From the NCBI RefSeq assembly GCF_964340395.1, contig NC_135561.1:16632961-16677960 (forward strand): a DNA stretch of 45,000 nt. Direction: 5' to 3'. The notes under the pieces were generated by a model. The model saw only the letters and a list, made by a program, of their open reading frames with translations, had not been told where the DNA came from and made no database searches. How positions within the stretch are numbered: position 1 is the stretch's first letter; every line of letters begins with the position of its first letter. The translations under genes were made by a program, and so were the position numbers. This document shows, one piece after another, positions 24,736 through 37,265 of this stretch. This stretch comes from Glandiceps talaboti (lineage: Eukaryota; Hemichordata; Enteropneusta; Spengelidae).

Positions 24736-27700
24736 GAGAGTATAATTACAGTGGAATGCACAGGGAGATTAAATGTAAACATATTGTAAGGGTGGCCATT
24801 TAATTTCTATAGACGTCAGGCAGTTCTGTTTTATTTTTGGTTTCTGGAAATTGTTTATCATTACTTCTAGCCTAAGTCACTACAGCTCAGAATTCTAAAA
24901 TATTGGAGTTGTTTTGTACTTTGCAGCGGTACAGATACTACTTACCAAGGAGCGGTGAATAATTAAGTATCGTTATAGCGATATGGTTTAAACAGAACGT
25001 CTTTGGAGAGTCAGGGTACATGTACATCTGGATTACCATAGTAATATAACTTTCCGCAGAGACACAATTGCCTCTATCGCGTTTAGTAATATAGTTTATG
25101 TTCTCTCAATATATCAAGCTATCCTGATAGTGTACTGCGTGAACTTGTTCAATACGTTTACAGTAATCTATGGTCTTTGTAGCCAAAGAGGTTGTTCGAG
25201 GTAATTGACTTAGGAGTGAATTGATTTAGTGGATATAGCATATGATGGAGGCTGCAACGAACTGTATACATTTTAACTCCCTTGTTTACTACAGTGTACG
25301 GATTGAAGCGCATCGTGCCACCGAACCTTGAAAGGGTAACGTTAAATCGATATTTTTACCCACGCGTAGTCAATAGTTATGGGTCAGCGCGTTTCCTCTT
25401 GGCCGCAAATAAATTCGTAATCTAGACCATATGAAGTGATGTTAATTCTGACGACGACTTTGAAAGTAATGCTATGAATCTGTTTTTCCTTATCTGCCGT
25501 GTCATTAAATCTGCATATACGAATGCCATTTACTGTGTGGTGGAGTAGTCAAATTGATCCACAGACAGTAAAAGCAATTGATTGACAATCAGTTTAAGGA
25601 AAACATTTATCTTTACAGCTAATGCGGCCATGCATAGCTGCATCTTCATTGTACTTTTCTCCATTTTTTTCAGATTCTCTTTGCTCAGTGTAGGTCAATA
25701 AAACTTATAAATACAGAGTGAATTAATAAATGCCCGTATGCGGAAGTCGAATACATTACAAAATACAACAAATGAATACAATTTGAGTGACTGGGAGGTT
25801 TATTGTTTACTTTCGTCAAGTGTTTTTAACTTAGTATTGTTACAACGCATTACTGTTTACAGTTCACTGTCTCTGCTTAACACAATCACACAGCAACCAA
25901 TAAGGCATTGTTAATTGTAGACTTCAAGATAGCAAGACCACAATTTCCCGTTACATTAGTCTGAATGAAATAAAGTATTTAAACAAGCAGCAACTAGAAG
26001 CAGACACCACTCATGATGTCTGCATTTGATGTATGCATGGTGGCACATTATTTCATTTAATGTAAACAAAATGTATTCATTCAATCTTGCTATCATGAAG
26101 TGTAGCATATGTAGTTTTGTATTGGTTTCTGCGTGGTAGTATCAAATTGAGAGTGAACAGTAACCTGCATCACGCCGTGATTAGTTCGGATAGACTGTTG
26201 GATTCGGTTGCAAATAGTGTTGACAGTAACTAACGTAATAGATACACATCTTCCTTTCTTCGAATGTGTTAGCAGAGAAAAGCTAATGTTATTTAGCTAC
26301 ATTTCTGTACGCTTAAGGGACCCGGACAAGGTATTTTCACCAGGCTTGCATTACACGATCGTTTGAGCAAGATTAGCCAATGCTTATGATTTTATTTCAG
26401 AGAGGTCGCCTAATTAGGGTCTCCTGTACACAGGGGCGAGGCATTCCGGGAACTAAATGAAGTTAATAGCTAATGTCTCTTGAATACCTGCTTAAACAGT
26501 GCTGACAGTATTGTCTAATGAAGTAGGTGTTTGAAGCTCATGCCTTTGTTTCCCATAATACCTTGCCCCAATGTACAGCTGGCCCCATGGAAGACAGATT
26601 TACCAATATTTATAACTCTTCTTTAGCGAGGACAAAATTATTTTAATAAATGCCATATATACAGCACAAGGAAATACGACCATGATAAAATCCACTTTTA
26701 TATATAATGTGTTTCATTTTTTAAAGGCTCCGAGGACTGAAGCTCGCCATACATCCTAATATCAAGATCAAAAAAGCTGGTTCATAAAAAAGTTAAATTG
26801 CCCGAAGGTCATTAACAACGATTTTTAACGAAGGAGACATCCAATGCATAGTCCACCACATTTGCCTGGAAATTCGGAACAAAATCACCAGGGAAACACT
26901 TTTGACAGATTTTAATAAACCTACACACGGATGTTATTGTTCATGAGGTGAATGTTAACAATTAATCAGAATAGTGAAGACGTATATCAATTTCACGCTA
27001 TCGCCAAGGGAAAAACATGTGTTTATATTAATTTACGAATGATACCTGTTCAATTCTCTTCTCAATTTGTTTTCCATTATCTCCTTAATTTGGAATATCC
27101 ATTTTATTAATTCCCACCAATATACCCCACTGTTACATTTGCCCCTACGTATATTAAGATCGGTGAATTTCTATTGTTGCACATCCATAAATATCAAATG
27201 AAAAATGGGCCATTAGTATGGTATGCCCTTGGGAAATAAGTGAACAGTCTATCAATAATTATTCTATCAACTACCAAAACAAGTATGTGTGCATTAATAT
27301 GGGGTATAGGTTTCTGACTTGTGAAGTTATAACTAAAACAAATTGACGCAAACGGAATTAATAGTCTAGTTATTCAAATTGGTCCATTTTACCTTGATTT
27401 CCTGTCACTTTCCATTTCAGTACCTGTACTATAGACTGTAGACTACAGGATTTATATTTTCGATCATTGCAAGTTAATATTGAATCCAGAATGTCAACGG
27501 ATATTGCAAATACACACATTGATTAAACTCAGTTGCAATATATGTGAGTTACATAGTTGCAGTGAGACAGCCTTTGCAGTGATGGTATATTAATGCCTGA
27601 TCAACAAGCTCATAAAGGCATGCATGCGCCATTCTTATCATATTCATTTTAGTTAGAACTAGGTCGCTAAATAAGCATACGACGGTCATTACGTTTTAAC

Positions 27701-27860
27701 AGTTGACACAAAATTGTTTCTGCTCTTACATCGTGCCCTTGTTCAACATATTTAAATGCTTAACATGATTAATTAAGTGTAGCAAATATCATTAGAATGT
27801 CTGTCTTATTTAGTTCATGAGATATCGTGTTCACAGACACACATGCACTCATATACAAAG
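24736..27860. other. Long repeat-poor non-coding stretch
   Basis: No microsatellite, transposon end or sizeable open frame was found. The part at 26290-27700 looks like unique, complex sequence with many homeodomain-like TAAT cores and a TTTTGACAG motif near 26900. Positions 26030-26230 share short blocks (ATTCATTCAATC.TGCTATC) with 32760-32860, which suggests a weak dispersed repeat. Confidence 0.4.
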
Positions 27861-27955
27861 GGACAGACAGTCAGTCAGTCGGTCAGTCAGTCGGACAGAC
27901 AGACAGACAGACAGGCAGACAGACAGACAGATAGACAGACAAACAAACAAACAAA
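27861..27955 (+). repeat. (CAGT)n (CAGA)n (CAAA)n microsatellite
   Basis: GGACAGACAGTCAGTCAGTC opens the array, followed by CAGA units and a short CAAA block. The open frame of Asp-Arg-Gln-Thr repeats is a translation of the array. Confidence 0.95.
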
Positions 27956-30121
27956 AGCATAAACATAACCTTCCCTTCAAGTTAAAACTAAGCTGTCGGA
28001 GATTGTAAAATTAACATATAGCCCGACTTGAATATTAATGAAAATGTTTACTCTTGTGTAGATATGTATAATACAAATCTCATAAAAGGTTGAACATGTG
28101 ATGAAGAGTGAAATGGTGGTCTATAATATAGAAATGACCGTTACCGATGACGACTGGTCCCCATAGAAACTTTTAAATCACAACTAGATTGTGATTATGT
28201 TCGCAATACACGTACATATTGACAGCGGTCTCATTATGCCAAGGAGCCTTGATGGCTTCATCAATAAATTAACAATCAGATATTGAGCATTACTTTTTTC
28301 ATTGTAACAATTATCAATGGAATTCACCATGCCTTAAATATTAATTAATCCGCTAAAAGCAGATAAACTCTAGATACATAGATGTATAAGACATTATACC
28401 AGGCACATCATACGATGTACAAGTCAAGATATTGCTTTTGAACATAAAATATGGAGTGTAGTCACGTACAACAACACATGTCTACGTCACTTTTTCCTCA
28501 AAAATTAAAATATTAGTCTAAACGTACTAAATTGCCATCACTTTTTCTCGATTTTTCTTAAAATTATGCTTGACATGTTATAATTATAATAATCTCCAAA
28601 GATTTCTTCATTCAGAGGTAATCTACATCTAGTGACTTGTAGTGACAGAGTCCTTTAAGCTACTCATATATCCTATTGCTGAACAAATGAATATATTGGG
28701 GAATAACATCTAAGTAGTTTTAAAAAAATGCAATTCTCTTTTTTAAAAATTCGTAAAAATAATTACACATATCTAAATTGAATAACTATTTGTCTACATG
28801 AAAAGATAAATAGTTATAATGATAACTTATAATTTTATAAAATTAATAAACCAGGGGAGTACTAATTTTTATTTTCGTCACTCTACATAAGCAATACTAA
28901 AGGGTACGGGTTTACACTCGTGTCTTTCTTTGATAAAAAAAGGAACTTGCTACAGAATCGGTGTAATCTATCACTAATATCTATGTAGAAGTACTTAAAG
29001 AATCATGTAGTGACCAGGTGACCACCGTGTACGTGTAACTATGACTGTGTTGTTAATACCCTTTATACGTTTAGCATCGCAAAACGGTAGGAGGAAATAA
29101 CTGGAAATAAATGTGTACCAATTAAAATCAGTAATATCCTTTACAAATCACCGAATCGTTCAAATGAATCTTATATAAGCATGCTGGCGCCAAACGTTTC
29201 CACTCCAACATCAATAAAGTGTGTGGCTTAGATTTTCTAACTCTTTACTGCACATGTAAACATTTATGTTAGATGTTAGTTGATTTAATATAGTTTTTGC
29301 TCATTTGGTTTCTTTGCACGGTTAACTTTACCTGGACTTTACGAATGAGCATTCACTTAAAATGAACTTTTTAAGCGAGATATATCTACTTGTTTTAATA
29401 ATAACACCGATTAAAACGCAAGGGTATATTCTATCATAGTTTTCATAAAAATGTACATAGAGAGAAACATTTCATTAGAAAGGAAACGGCATTGGAATAA
29501 AACAAAACTGATTTCAGTCGAAAATGATGTCTACGATAAGTCGAGGTCTTGATGATTTGAAACCGTACCATATATTCGAAGTAGAATGAATGTGACTCAT
29601 TTCAGTTGTTGTACCTGCTTGCTGATTCAAGCAAGCCGTTAGTAAAATTCAGAGAGCCGACATCACTCCTAATATGGACATTTGGTAGAGCCGTTGCCGC
29701 CACTTAAAGGAAAGCCACTTAACAGAAGTGTTGGTGACGTGACTTAGCCAACCCTCTTACATCAAACACAATAATTGTCACATCCACTGTGCTAAGGCAA
29801 TGTAGTCAGATATCCTAATTGCTTGGAGTACTTCCCAGAGGAAAGTAAAGTGCATGTAAACTAAATAATGAAATGTGACATTACAGAAAGGACATTAAGT
29901 AACCCTTACTGGGAGGAACCATGCCACCTGGTATATAAAATATCAAGTATATGTATATTCTCCGAGCGACATTTTCCAAATGGCACGATGGAAGTATTTT
30001 ACATTTTATTTGTGACAAGCTCTATGCAAATGTTGTGACCTCGTACTAAACACCCCAGTGGAGTACTATGTAAATGTTAATAAGCATATAACCAGATTAG
30101 AAACTTTTAAATGTTCGGCGG
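27956..30121. other. Unique A+T-rich sequence without recognisable genes
   Basis: TATA-box-like strings occur (CTTATATAAG near 29170, TATATAAAATATC near 29930), but with no open frame or other promoter sign. No repeats were recognised. Confidence 0.4.
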
Positions 30122-30122
30122 T

Positions 30123-30250
<128 letters not shown>

Positions 30251-30258
30251 ATATATAT

Positions 30259-30384
30259 AAACTCAGTGTATGTAATATATCTATACTGGAGTAATCAGTG
30301 CTCGATACACTGTATGTAGAGCGGTATAAATAACCCAGTATCAAGTAAGATATATAGGAGCCGTTAGAGATTTCACGTAGCTGT

Positions 30385-30385
<1 letters not shown>
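30259..30385 (+). repeat. Left arm of a long inverted repeat around a nested LINE and transposon
   Basis: Read forward this arm matches the reverse complement of 32005-32120. Shared blocks in order are AAACTCA, TATGTAA, ATATCTAT, CTGGAGTAA, TATGTAGAGC, GTATAAATAAC, CAGTATCAAGTAAGAT, and CTGTT at the inner end. The first ~95 positions look about 85% identical. The two arms enclose TA arrays, the family A element and the LINE fragment. Confidence 0.8.
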
Positions 30386-30423
<38 letters not shown>

Positions 30424-30457
30424 CACCCATATATATGTTACATACATATATATGTTA

Positions 30458-30867
30458 CACCCAATCTGTGAAATTGCCCAATTCATGAAATGGGTAGGTA
30501 ACTTTGCCCAGTTCATAAAATAGTCAATCGTGTTGCCCAGATTATGAAATGGGTATGGTAAGATATGCCCAGTACATGAAATGAGCATCTTTTATAGGAC
30601 ACACACACAAAAGAATAAGAATTAAAAAACTTTATTATCATGTATTTACAAACTTATCACTTCACAATTCTTATTTTATAATAATTCAGTGTAGTTTGTG
30701 TCTTTAATAGCGTTCGATAATCAAAACCCCAGTTGAAAACTCTTCCCCAAAAGATTAATTTCGCTCCTTTTAGATCATAATCTATACTCTCATTTGCATA
30801 AGGTTGACTATTTCATGAACTGGACAAAGTTACATGCACATTTCATGGCAATTTCACAGATTGGGTG
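30458..30867 (+). mobile_element. Non-autonomous inverted-repeat transposon, family A copy 2
   Basis: Same structure as 6441-6843: starts CACCCAATCTGTGAAATTG, ends CAATTTCACAGATTGGGTG, with TA on both sides (30456-30457, 30868-30869). The four GCCCA units begin at 30476, 30506, 30535 and 30567, with spacings of 30, 29 and 32 bases exactly as in copy 1. The typical unit GCCCAATTCATGAAATGGGT is a near-palindrome. The right end retains a TGGAC-type inverted unit and has a small deletion. It encodes no transposase. Its right end is three bases from the LINE reading frame that follows. Confidence 0.85.
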
Positions 30868-30870
30868 TAA

Positions 30871-31677
30871 CAGTCTGATTACGATTGTAGACTTCTTCAA
30901 TCTGATGCTAGTCTCGTTGCTAAATGGTGTAGATCATGGAAGCTCAATCTTAACATCGATAAATGTAATATTATAACTTTTTCAAGGAAAACTAAGTCTA
31001 GGGTGATTGATTATACATATAAACTTGATAAACAGCCAATCAAGAGAGTACAAGTAGTCAAAGATTTAGGAGTATACCTAACTCATAACCTTAGTTTTTC
31101 TCAGCATATTAATCATATTATTAAAAGGTCATTTCAAATGCTTGGATTTATAAGGCGTATTTGCTCGAATTTCGACAACGTGCAAACCTTGAGAACTTTG
31201 TATATATCATATGTCAGAAGCAATTTAGAATACTGCTCAGTAGTCTGGTCCCCTCATCAGAACAACCTCAGTCAGAAAATTGAAAGGGTCCAAAAGAAGT
31301 TCATTAAATATATGTGCTTTAAGCAGGGTTATGTGTATGAGTCAGATCGATACTCAGAATTATGCGGCGTTTTTAATTTGCCTCCATTATCTCTTAGACG
31401 TACATTTCTTGACCTGTGTTTTGTCTATAAATGTGTGAATTCTAGATTTATTTGCCCAGATATTCTTGATAAGTTTAATTTTTATGTTCCTTCAAGGTGT
31501 TTTAGATTTAGGGAAATTTTTAGGCTTCCCAACCACCGTATGGATCTGTCTAAACATGCATTTGTATCGCGCTCTATGAGGCTTTTAAATAGTCTGTATC
31601 CTTATGGCATTGACCTTTTTACGTCGTTTGCTGATTTTAAAAATGAATTGAAAGAGTTAATATATACAGACGGGTAA
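30871..31677 (+). pseudogene. 5'-truncated non-LTR retrotransposon reverse transcriptase, C-terminal part
   Basis: An uninterrupted 268-codon frame has no true start; the first in-frame codon after the transposon end is CAG at 30871. It corresponds to the part of a LINE reverse transcriptase after the catalytic YADD: the LLQSDASLVAKWC and LNLNIDKCNIITF blocks, then VKDLGVYL, the SFSQHINHIIKRSFQMLGFI block, LRTLYISYVRSNLEYCSVVW and a C-terminal region with RVQKKF and LPPLSLRRTFLDLCFVYK. These blocks are diagnostic of the palm-end, thumb and C-terminal region of Jockey/CR1-group enzymes. The endonuclease and catalytic palm are missing, so it cannot be active by itself. Absence of stops suggests a fairly young insertion. 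The exact clade is not resolved by eye. Confidence 0.9.
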
Positions 31678-31981
<304 letters not shown>

Positions 31982-32004
31982 ATGTATGCTGATCTGATGA
32001 TCGC

Positions 32005-32120
32005 AACAGCGTGATACACTGTGTAAATCTTACTTGATACTGTGTTATTTATACTGCTCTACATACATATGTAGTAAGCCCTGTTTACTCCAGGATAGAT
32101 ATTTTACATATGTTGAGTTT
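32005..32120 (-). repeat. Right arm of the long inverted repeat
   Basis: Reverse complement of this stretch matches 30259-30385. The outer end is TTGAGTTT on the plus strand, mirroring AAACTCA of the left arm. Outside this arm is an ACACAC run, outside the left arm a TA/CATA array. Confidence 0.8.
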
Positions 32121-34958
32121 AAACACACACACAAACAAACCAACGCACATTACATATATACGACTCTGCTTGTGTTGCGTTATGAAATGATGAACGTGTG
32201 AATGTCATCAGCTGATGATCAATTCCCCATACGCTGTACGTATTAATATTGCTTATTTGAATGTGTCTTGTAATTGGTCTCCAAGCACTCATTATCTAAA
32301 AGTCGACACAAATCATTCACTCGGAAACTTATGTTGTAATATGAAATGACGTTTATTTTATTTTGATAATAAGATAGCATTTACTACCATATCGTATCTT
32401 AAACGTAAATCCATTCAAATTTATAGTGACATCATTGATAATTATCTACAATGGACTTTATCAGCAAACAGTGCTTCAGCATTCTTGAACATTTTAAATG
32501 TATAAACAGACACTACTAGAGACTAATATTACACGTTTATTTGACACGATTCCATATTTACATGACGTTGCATTTTGCTGGTTGCTTGATAAGGTTGCAT
32601 AGAAACCACTATGCAACTGCACATTCTACATTCTGAAATATTAAGCTCACAATAGCTTGCTACACTTAAATATAGAGGAACTAGATATAGATACGAGGGA
32701 TCCAATGTTTTGATGTCTGCATGATGTTAGTTACTTTCAGTTAGACTGAATGTAGCAAGTAATTGTATTAATTCATTCAATCGTGCTATCTTAAAACGTG
32801 TAGATCTCAGTTTCCTAATCGATGTTGCGTGGTTGTATCAAAAAACGCTAGAAAACAGCAACCTGCAATGTGCTGTGTCTATGCCACAACCAAATTATAT
32901 CTTTCGATGTTGACTGTGGTCATCACGATGTATGGCATATCAAAATACACGGGTATTACTGATATACGTGTTTGCAGTGTATATAACTGTCATTACTAAT
33001 TTTAAAGTAATATCACTTCAACGTGTAAGGAACAGAACCTTTCATAGTCACTTTAGATTTGTGGTCAATCGTCTTGCAAATTGTATTATTACCATGTAAT
33101 AAATGTAACCTAGCGTAGAGAGCGTAATTACACATAAAGATGCCTGGGGAAAATCGTTTCACATACCTTAAGGGCAGAGAAGATGGTGTCCTCTCTTCAT
33201 TTAAAAAGTTAATTCCACAGAGTTTGCATAAGGAATATTACTAACCTTCAAGATGTTTCTCACTCATCTATCAACGGAAATAGAAGCCACAGTTACATAT
33301 CGAGGTATACCTGAATGTATATCTTATCCAATCCTAGGGAATATATAACAAACATTTTTTTTCAACACCCGATTTGAGAGATAATAGGAAAGTGGAGTAA
33401 AGAAACGATTCTTCAACTTACTGATCTGTCTGAGAGAATGACAGCCCGAGATTATTGCGATCTATAGACCGATGCTCTCCACGTACTCCAATATTCAAAT
33501 CACTCGATTTCCATACATGGGTCAAGGAAGTAGGCATTCTGCATACTAGAATTCTCTTGACATTTTGTAGAATTATCTTTTATGGCATCAAGCTCATTCT
33601 TGAGCTGTCAAGCGTTGTCACTGTATATCATACGTCCTACATCACAATAAATGCCTTTCTTTGGTATGTTTGAAGCTGCTATTGAATTTCATGTAGCGTT
33701 CTTGAGTAGGAACGCATTTTCTTATTAAGCAAAATTGTAAAATTAACTTCACGATTTCATGCTTGAACAAATTTAGCGTTTAGGGCAGTTCGATTATATG
33801 AAAAAGTTTGACATGTATTATTGTCATGGGATATGTGGGTAGAAAGCTGTTGTCTTCTTACAGGGGAACGTCTTCGGTTCTGAGGATTCATTCCAGAACC
33901 ATGGCATTACAGCACATACAAATTACGTGCGATCGCCGACAAACCCCGAATGTTGAACTTGATCCCCAGTCACTCCTCTGTGTAGGTCCTCGCTATGGGC
34001 ATACGTTGCTTCATATCATGGGAGTCAATCTATATGTATGATTGTGCAATAGAAGAACACAAATATTTAGTCTCAATATTTATGAACTTCGAATCATTTT
34101 TTGTAGAGAAAGAAATCAAATCGTCACTATTAATTGCACATAGCCATTTCTCTTGAAACCGATGACAGAGCTTGATGACCGTTCACGATGTTTCACATAT
34201 ACTGTGGGATTCTAAAAAAATCAAACAACAGTTTCTCCCCGTGTTCTATTTATTGCACATAGTGCCGAGATCCGTATTTTGTTACTACATACAGCACTGT
34301 GAATAGTATGCGAAAACATTACTGACTAAAACACAATTCAAGAGAAAACCGTTCAACGATTAATTGTATCGGTTTAGCTGTAAACAAAACAGTTGGGAAA
34401 CCTTTGTACTGATGTATAACACTAATGTTTTATTCAACTGCAATTAACTTACATTGGATCACAGTATGACTTGACATTCGAATTACATTGAATATTTATA
34501 ATGTGACAAGATGAGATGTATGTGCGCAGATAAAGTCATTAGTTGTTTTATTGATCGGGTAATGTCTCTATACTTTGTACATATCTGTGAGCTGTAGGCG
34601 CCATACCACTGTGAATGCAGACAGGGAGAGAAACCTCATCATCGTATCAGTTGATGAGTTGTTAATAGAGATAGGTAAACACCATGTTAACTTAAATTAG
34701 CCGATACATGTAAGCGATATGCAGATACTAATGAGGGGACTTGCTGTTCAACTTGACAAGTTGAAATTCAAAAGTTTAATCCTAATCAGTCATGGTGAGC
34801 TTTTAAATTGGTATAAACCTGTTGTAATTTATAATGCGTAGCAGGCGTCCTAAAATACGTTGGATTATGAGCACTTATCTCAATCTGTTACTGTTAAATA
34901 TGAATAAAATGGTCTGTATGTGCAAATATGCAAAACTACCAAACGTTGATTGTACTAC
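32121..34958. other. Mostly unique sequence; weak exon candidate at 33864-33981
   Basis: No transposon or array is visible. 32710-32940 shares short blocks with 26030-26230. At 33864-33981 a less A+T-rich open stretch follows TTGTCTTCTTACAG and precedes GTAGGT, which would fit a small exon, but the protein is not recognisable and the evidence is weak. Confidence 0.3.
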
Positions 34959-35275
34959 CGTTTATATTCCAATTGCAATTCCTGGTTATAGTCCGCCAAC
35001 TTAAAACTCAAACTCCTATGAACTGAAGATGCAACAAACTTATAAAATCATTAATATACCTGCACGGACTGTGGTATAATTATTGTGAAAAATTGACAAC
35101 GCAGCGTTCCAATGTCATTATGACTAATACAATTACCCAAGTATCTGACAAACCGTCGACATTGTGCAAAACCGTCGACATTTCTAGTAAATATCTTCCT
35201 TTTCATATATAGTTTCGTGCAGGCTTGAGACCCATAACAAAAACAATAAATACATACATAACACATATGCGCACA
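34959..35275 (-). repeat. Left arm of ~315-bp inverted repeat flanking an ATGT array
   Basis: The reverse complement matches 36015-36330. Shared blocks are GAAAC.ATATATGAAA, GGTTTTGCAC, ACTTGGGTAATTGTATT.T, CATAATG.CATTGGAA, GTCAATTT, TTAATGATTT, CATCTT, TTGGCGG.CT.TAACC. Identity looks about 70-75%. A 19-bp period doubling of AACCGTCGACATT at 35150-35182 is peculiar to this arm. Confidence 0.75.
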
Positions 35276-35281
35276 TAAATA

Positions 35282-35292
35282 ATGTATGTTTG

Positions 35293-35326
<34 letters not shown>

Positions 35327-35560
35327 TGTATGTATGTATGTATGTATGTATGTATGTGTGTGTACATGCATGCATGCATGCATGCATGTATGTATGTATG
35401 TATGTATGTATGTATGTATGTATGTATGTATGTATGTATGTATGTATTTATTTATGTGTGTGTGCGTGCGTGCATGTGTGTGTGTATGTATGTATGTATG
35501 TATGTATGTATGTATGTATGTATGTATGTAGGTAGGTAGGTAAGTAGGTAGGTAGGTGTG
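35282..35560 (+). repeat. (ATGT)n microsatellite with CATG and GTGC interruptions
   Basis: ATGT repeats run through 35290-35355, a GCAT block at 35366-35387, ATGT again to 35447, a TGTG/GTGC block, then ATGT to about 35530 and TAGG units. All Tyr-Met-Cys-Val open frames are translations of the array. Confidence 0.95.
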
Positions 35561-36014
35561 TTGGTATATATAGGTATGTATGTTTAATGATACTGTATAT
35601 TGCTCTCTTAAGTAACCATATCACTTTCTTCCTTATTATAGCTAATATTTCTCCTTAAGAATATTTTAAGAATATAACAGTATCTGTTCTGACGTATAGG
35701 GCGTTTTTGATGAGTAAACCCATGCTTGGGTGATCAATGAGTGTAATTGAGGCTACTGACAAAGTTAGTTTGTACACACAAAAACCAACATAATTTAGAT
35801 TGCTAAAAATGTCAGGGTCTCATTTTTTGAAAGGTACATCCCGATGGATTTGATTCTTAACATGGCCATTGTCTTTGTTTTGTCCTTTTATTTTATAAAT
35901 ATTGTCCTTTAATAAAGTGGTGTATATCTGATTCCGCCCTCACGTGATACGCAAAGGAAATCATATATTCCATCACATGTACACGACGAAAAACAACCAC
36001 AATGGAAAACTTAA

Positions 36015-36330
36015 AGGGAATTTGATTGTATGCATATATTTGTTATTTCGCTATGGCTCTCTTCTATCCTGAACGAAACAATATATGAAATATTAACAAG
36101 TTTTTACTTGAAATATCGAAGGTTTTGCACTAATCGGTTTGTTAGACACTTGGGTAATTGTATTGTTCATAATGGCATTGGAAACACTGTCTCGTCAATT
36201 TCCACAGTTAACAGAGCATAATTCTCGCTGGTTTATTAATGATTTTACAAGTAGTTACATCTTTATCATTTCGTTGGAGATTGAGTTGGCGGGCTGTAAC
36301 CGGATTAATTGTAACTGGGGTATGAAGCTA
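36015..36330 (+). repeat. Right arm of ~315-bp inverted repeat
   Basis: Inverted partner of 34959-35275. Translated short frames in the two arms resemble each other (FVRYLGNCISHN against FVRHLGNCIVHN), which reflects DNA similarity and is not evidence for a gene. The spacer between the arms is about 740 bases and holds the ATGT array. Confidence 0.75.
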
Positions 36331-36889
36331 ATGGTTCTATCCTTAGATTTCTCATTCTCTCATGTAACAGCAGAGTTACAGGCAAATAAGAAATGTTCTT
36401 TTAACAACTAAACATGCTTGAATCTTATAATACTGATGGTTAATTTAATGATTGTCCAGCTCATTAGCGATACTGTATGATGCAATTAAGTACGGAAATT
36501 TGCAGGATATCATTTATTATTGATACACTGACTAATACCTCTACGGCATAGTAAATATTTAAATTTAAAAAAAACCCAGATACTGAAAGCTTACGCACAT
36601 TCTGACGACGTGTAATTATATCATGACGTTGTCTGTACATAATAATCTAGTCGATCAGGTGTTTGCTATATATCACGATATCAAAGCTAAGGCACGATTG
36701 ATGTTTCCCGTATAGAATCAGTATGCAATCTTGAGATTTTATATGATACAAACTTCAACACATTCCTGAAGTATATGGATGGTCTTCGTTATGTTTGAAT
36801 TATTTAATGGGTTTGTAAAAAACGAACAGAACCAGGTTGAAACTGAATGCCTAGCTTAGGAGCAAAACCAGACTCTTGGTCTTACATAC
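36331..36889. other. Sequence without recognisable features
   Basis: A+T-rich, no array, coding frame or transposon end recognised. Confidence 0.4.
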
Positions 36890-37265
36890 ATTGTTGGAAT
36901 GTACACACATTTCATAGGGCATGTGCCAACTGTTATGGATGATGCATATACCAAATTGCATGAAATTTGAAGCTTCCATTTTTGCGATATAACCTAACTC
37001 ACAAAGATAATCAATAAATAATTATGCAAATTACTCATTAAAATTAAATGCTATGCCAACAGGTTTTATAGGACGTGTGCTTATTATGGTTGATGTATGT
37101 ACAAAATAATGCAGAATTTGAAGTTCATTCTTTAGATATGGCTTACTTACCCAAAAGCATTATTTATGCAAAGTATTCATTAACATTAAAAACTACGCCT
37201 ACTGTAGCTTGATTGGACAAGTGTGCTGTGGAATTTGAAGTAGTTTTGACGCAAAATGAACTGAC
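36890..37265 (+). repeat. Diverged tandem repeat, period about 142 bp, about 2.5 copies
   Basis: ATTATGCAAATTACTCATTA at 37021 aligns with ATTTATGCAAAGTATTCATT at 37162; TATGC lies 142 bases apart. Other repeated blocks are AATTTGAAG, ATATAACC.ACTCAC against ATATGGCTTACTTACC, and TTTTATAGGACGTGTGCTTA against TTGATTGGACAAGTGTGCT. No coding sequence. Confidence 0.65.

Noticed and set aside
26430-26440. CACAGGGGCG identical to the first ten bases of the hAT-like element
   Set aside because: Similarity stops after ten bases and no inverted partner or target duplication lies nearby.
35051-35539. Open frames of Met-Tyr-Val-Cys repeats on both strands
   Set aside because: All are readings of the ATGT array; there is no unique coding part beyond the inverted-repeat arm.
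35580-35610. Short similarity (TGATACTGT..ATTGCTCT) to the 30-32 kb inverted arm
   Set aside because: Too short and gapped to call a third arm copy.
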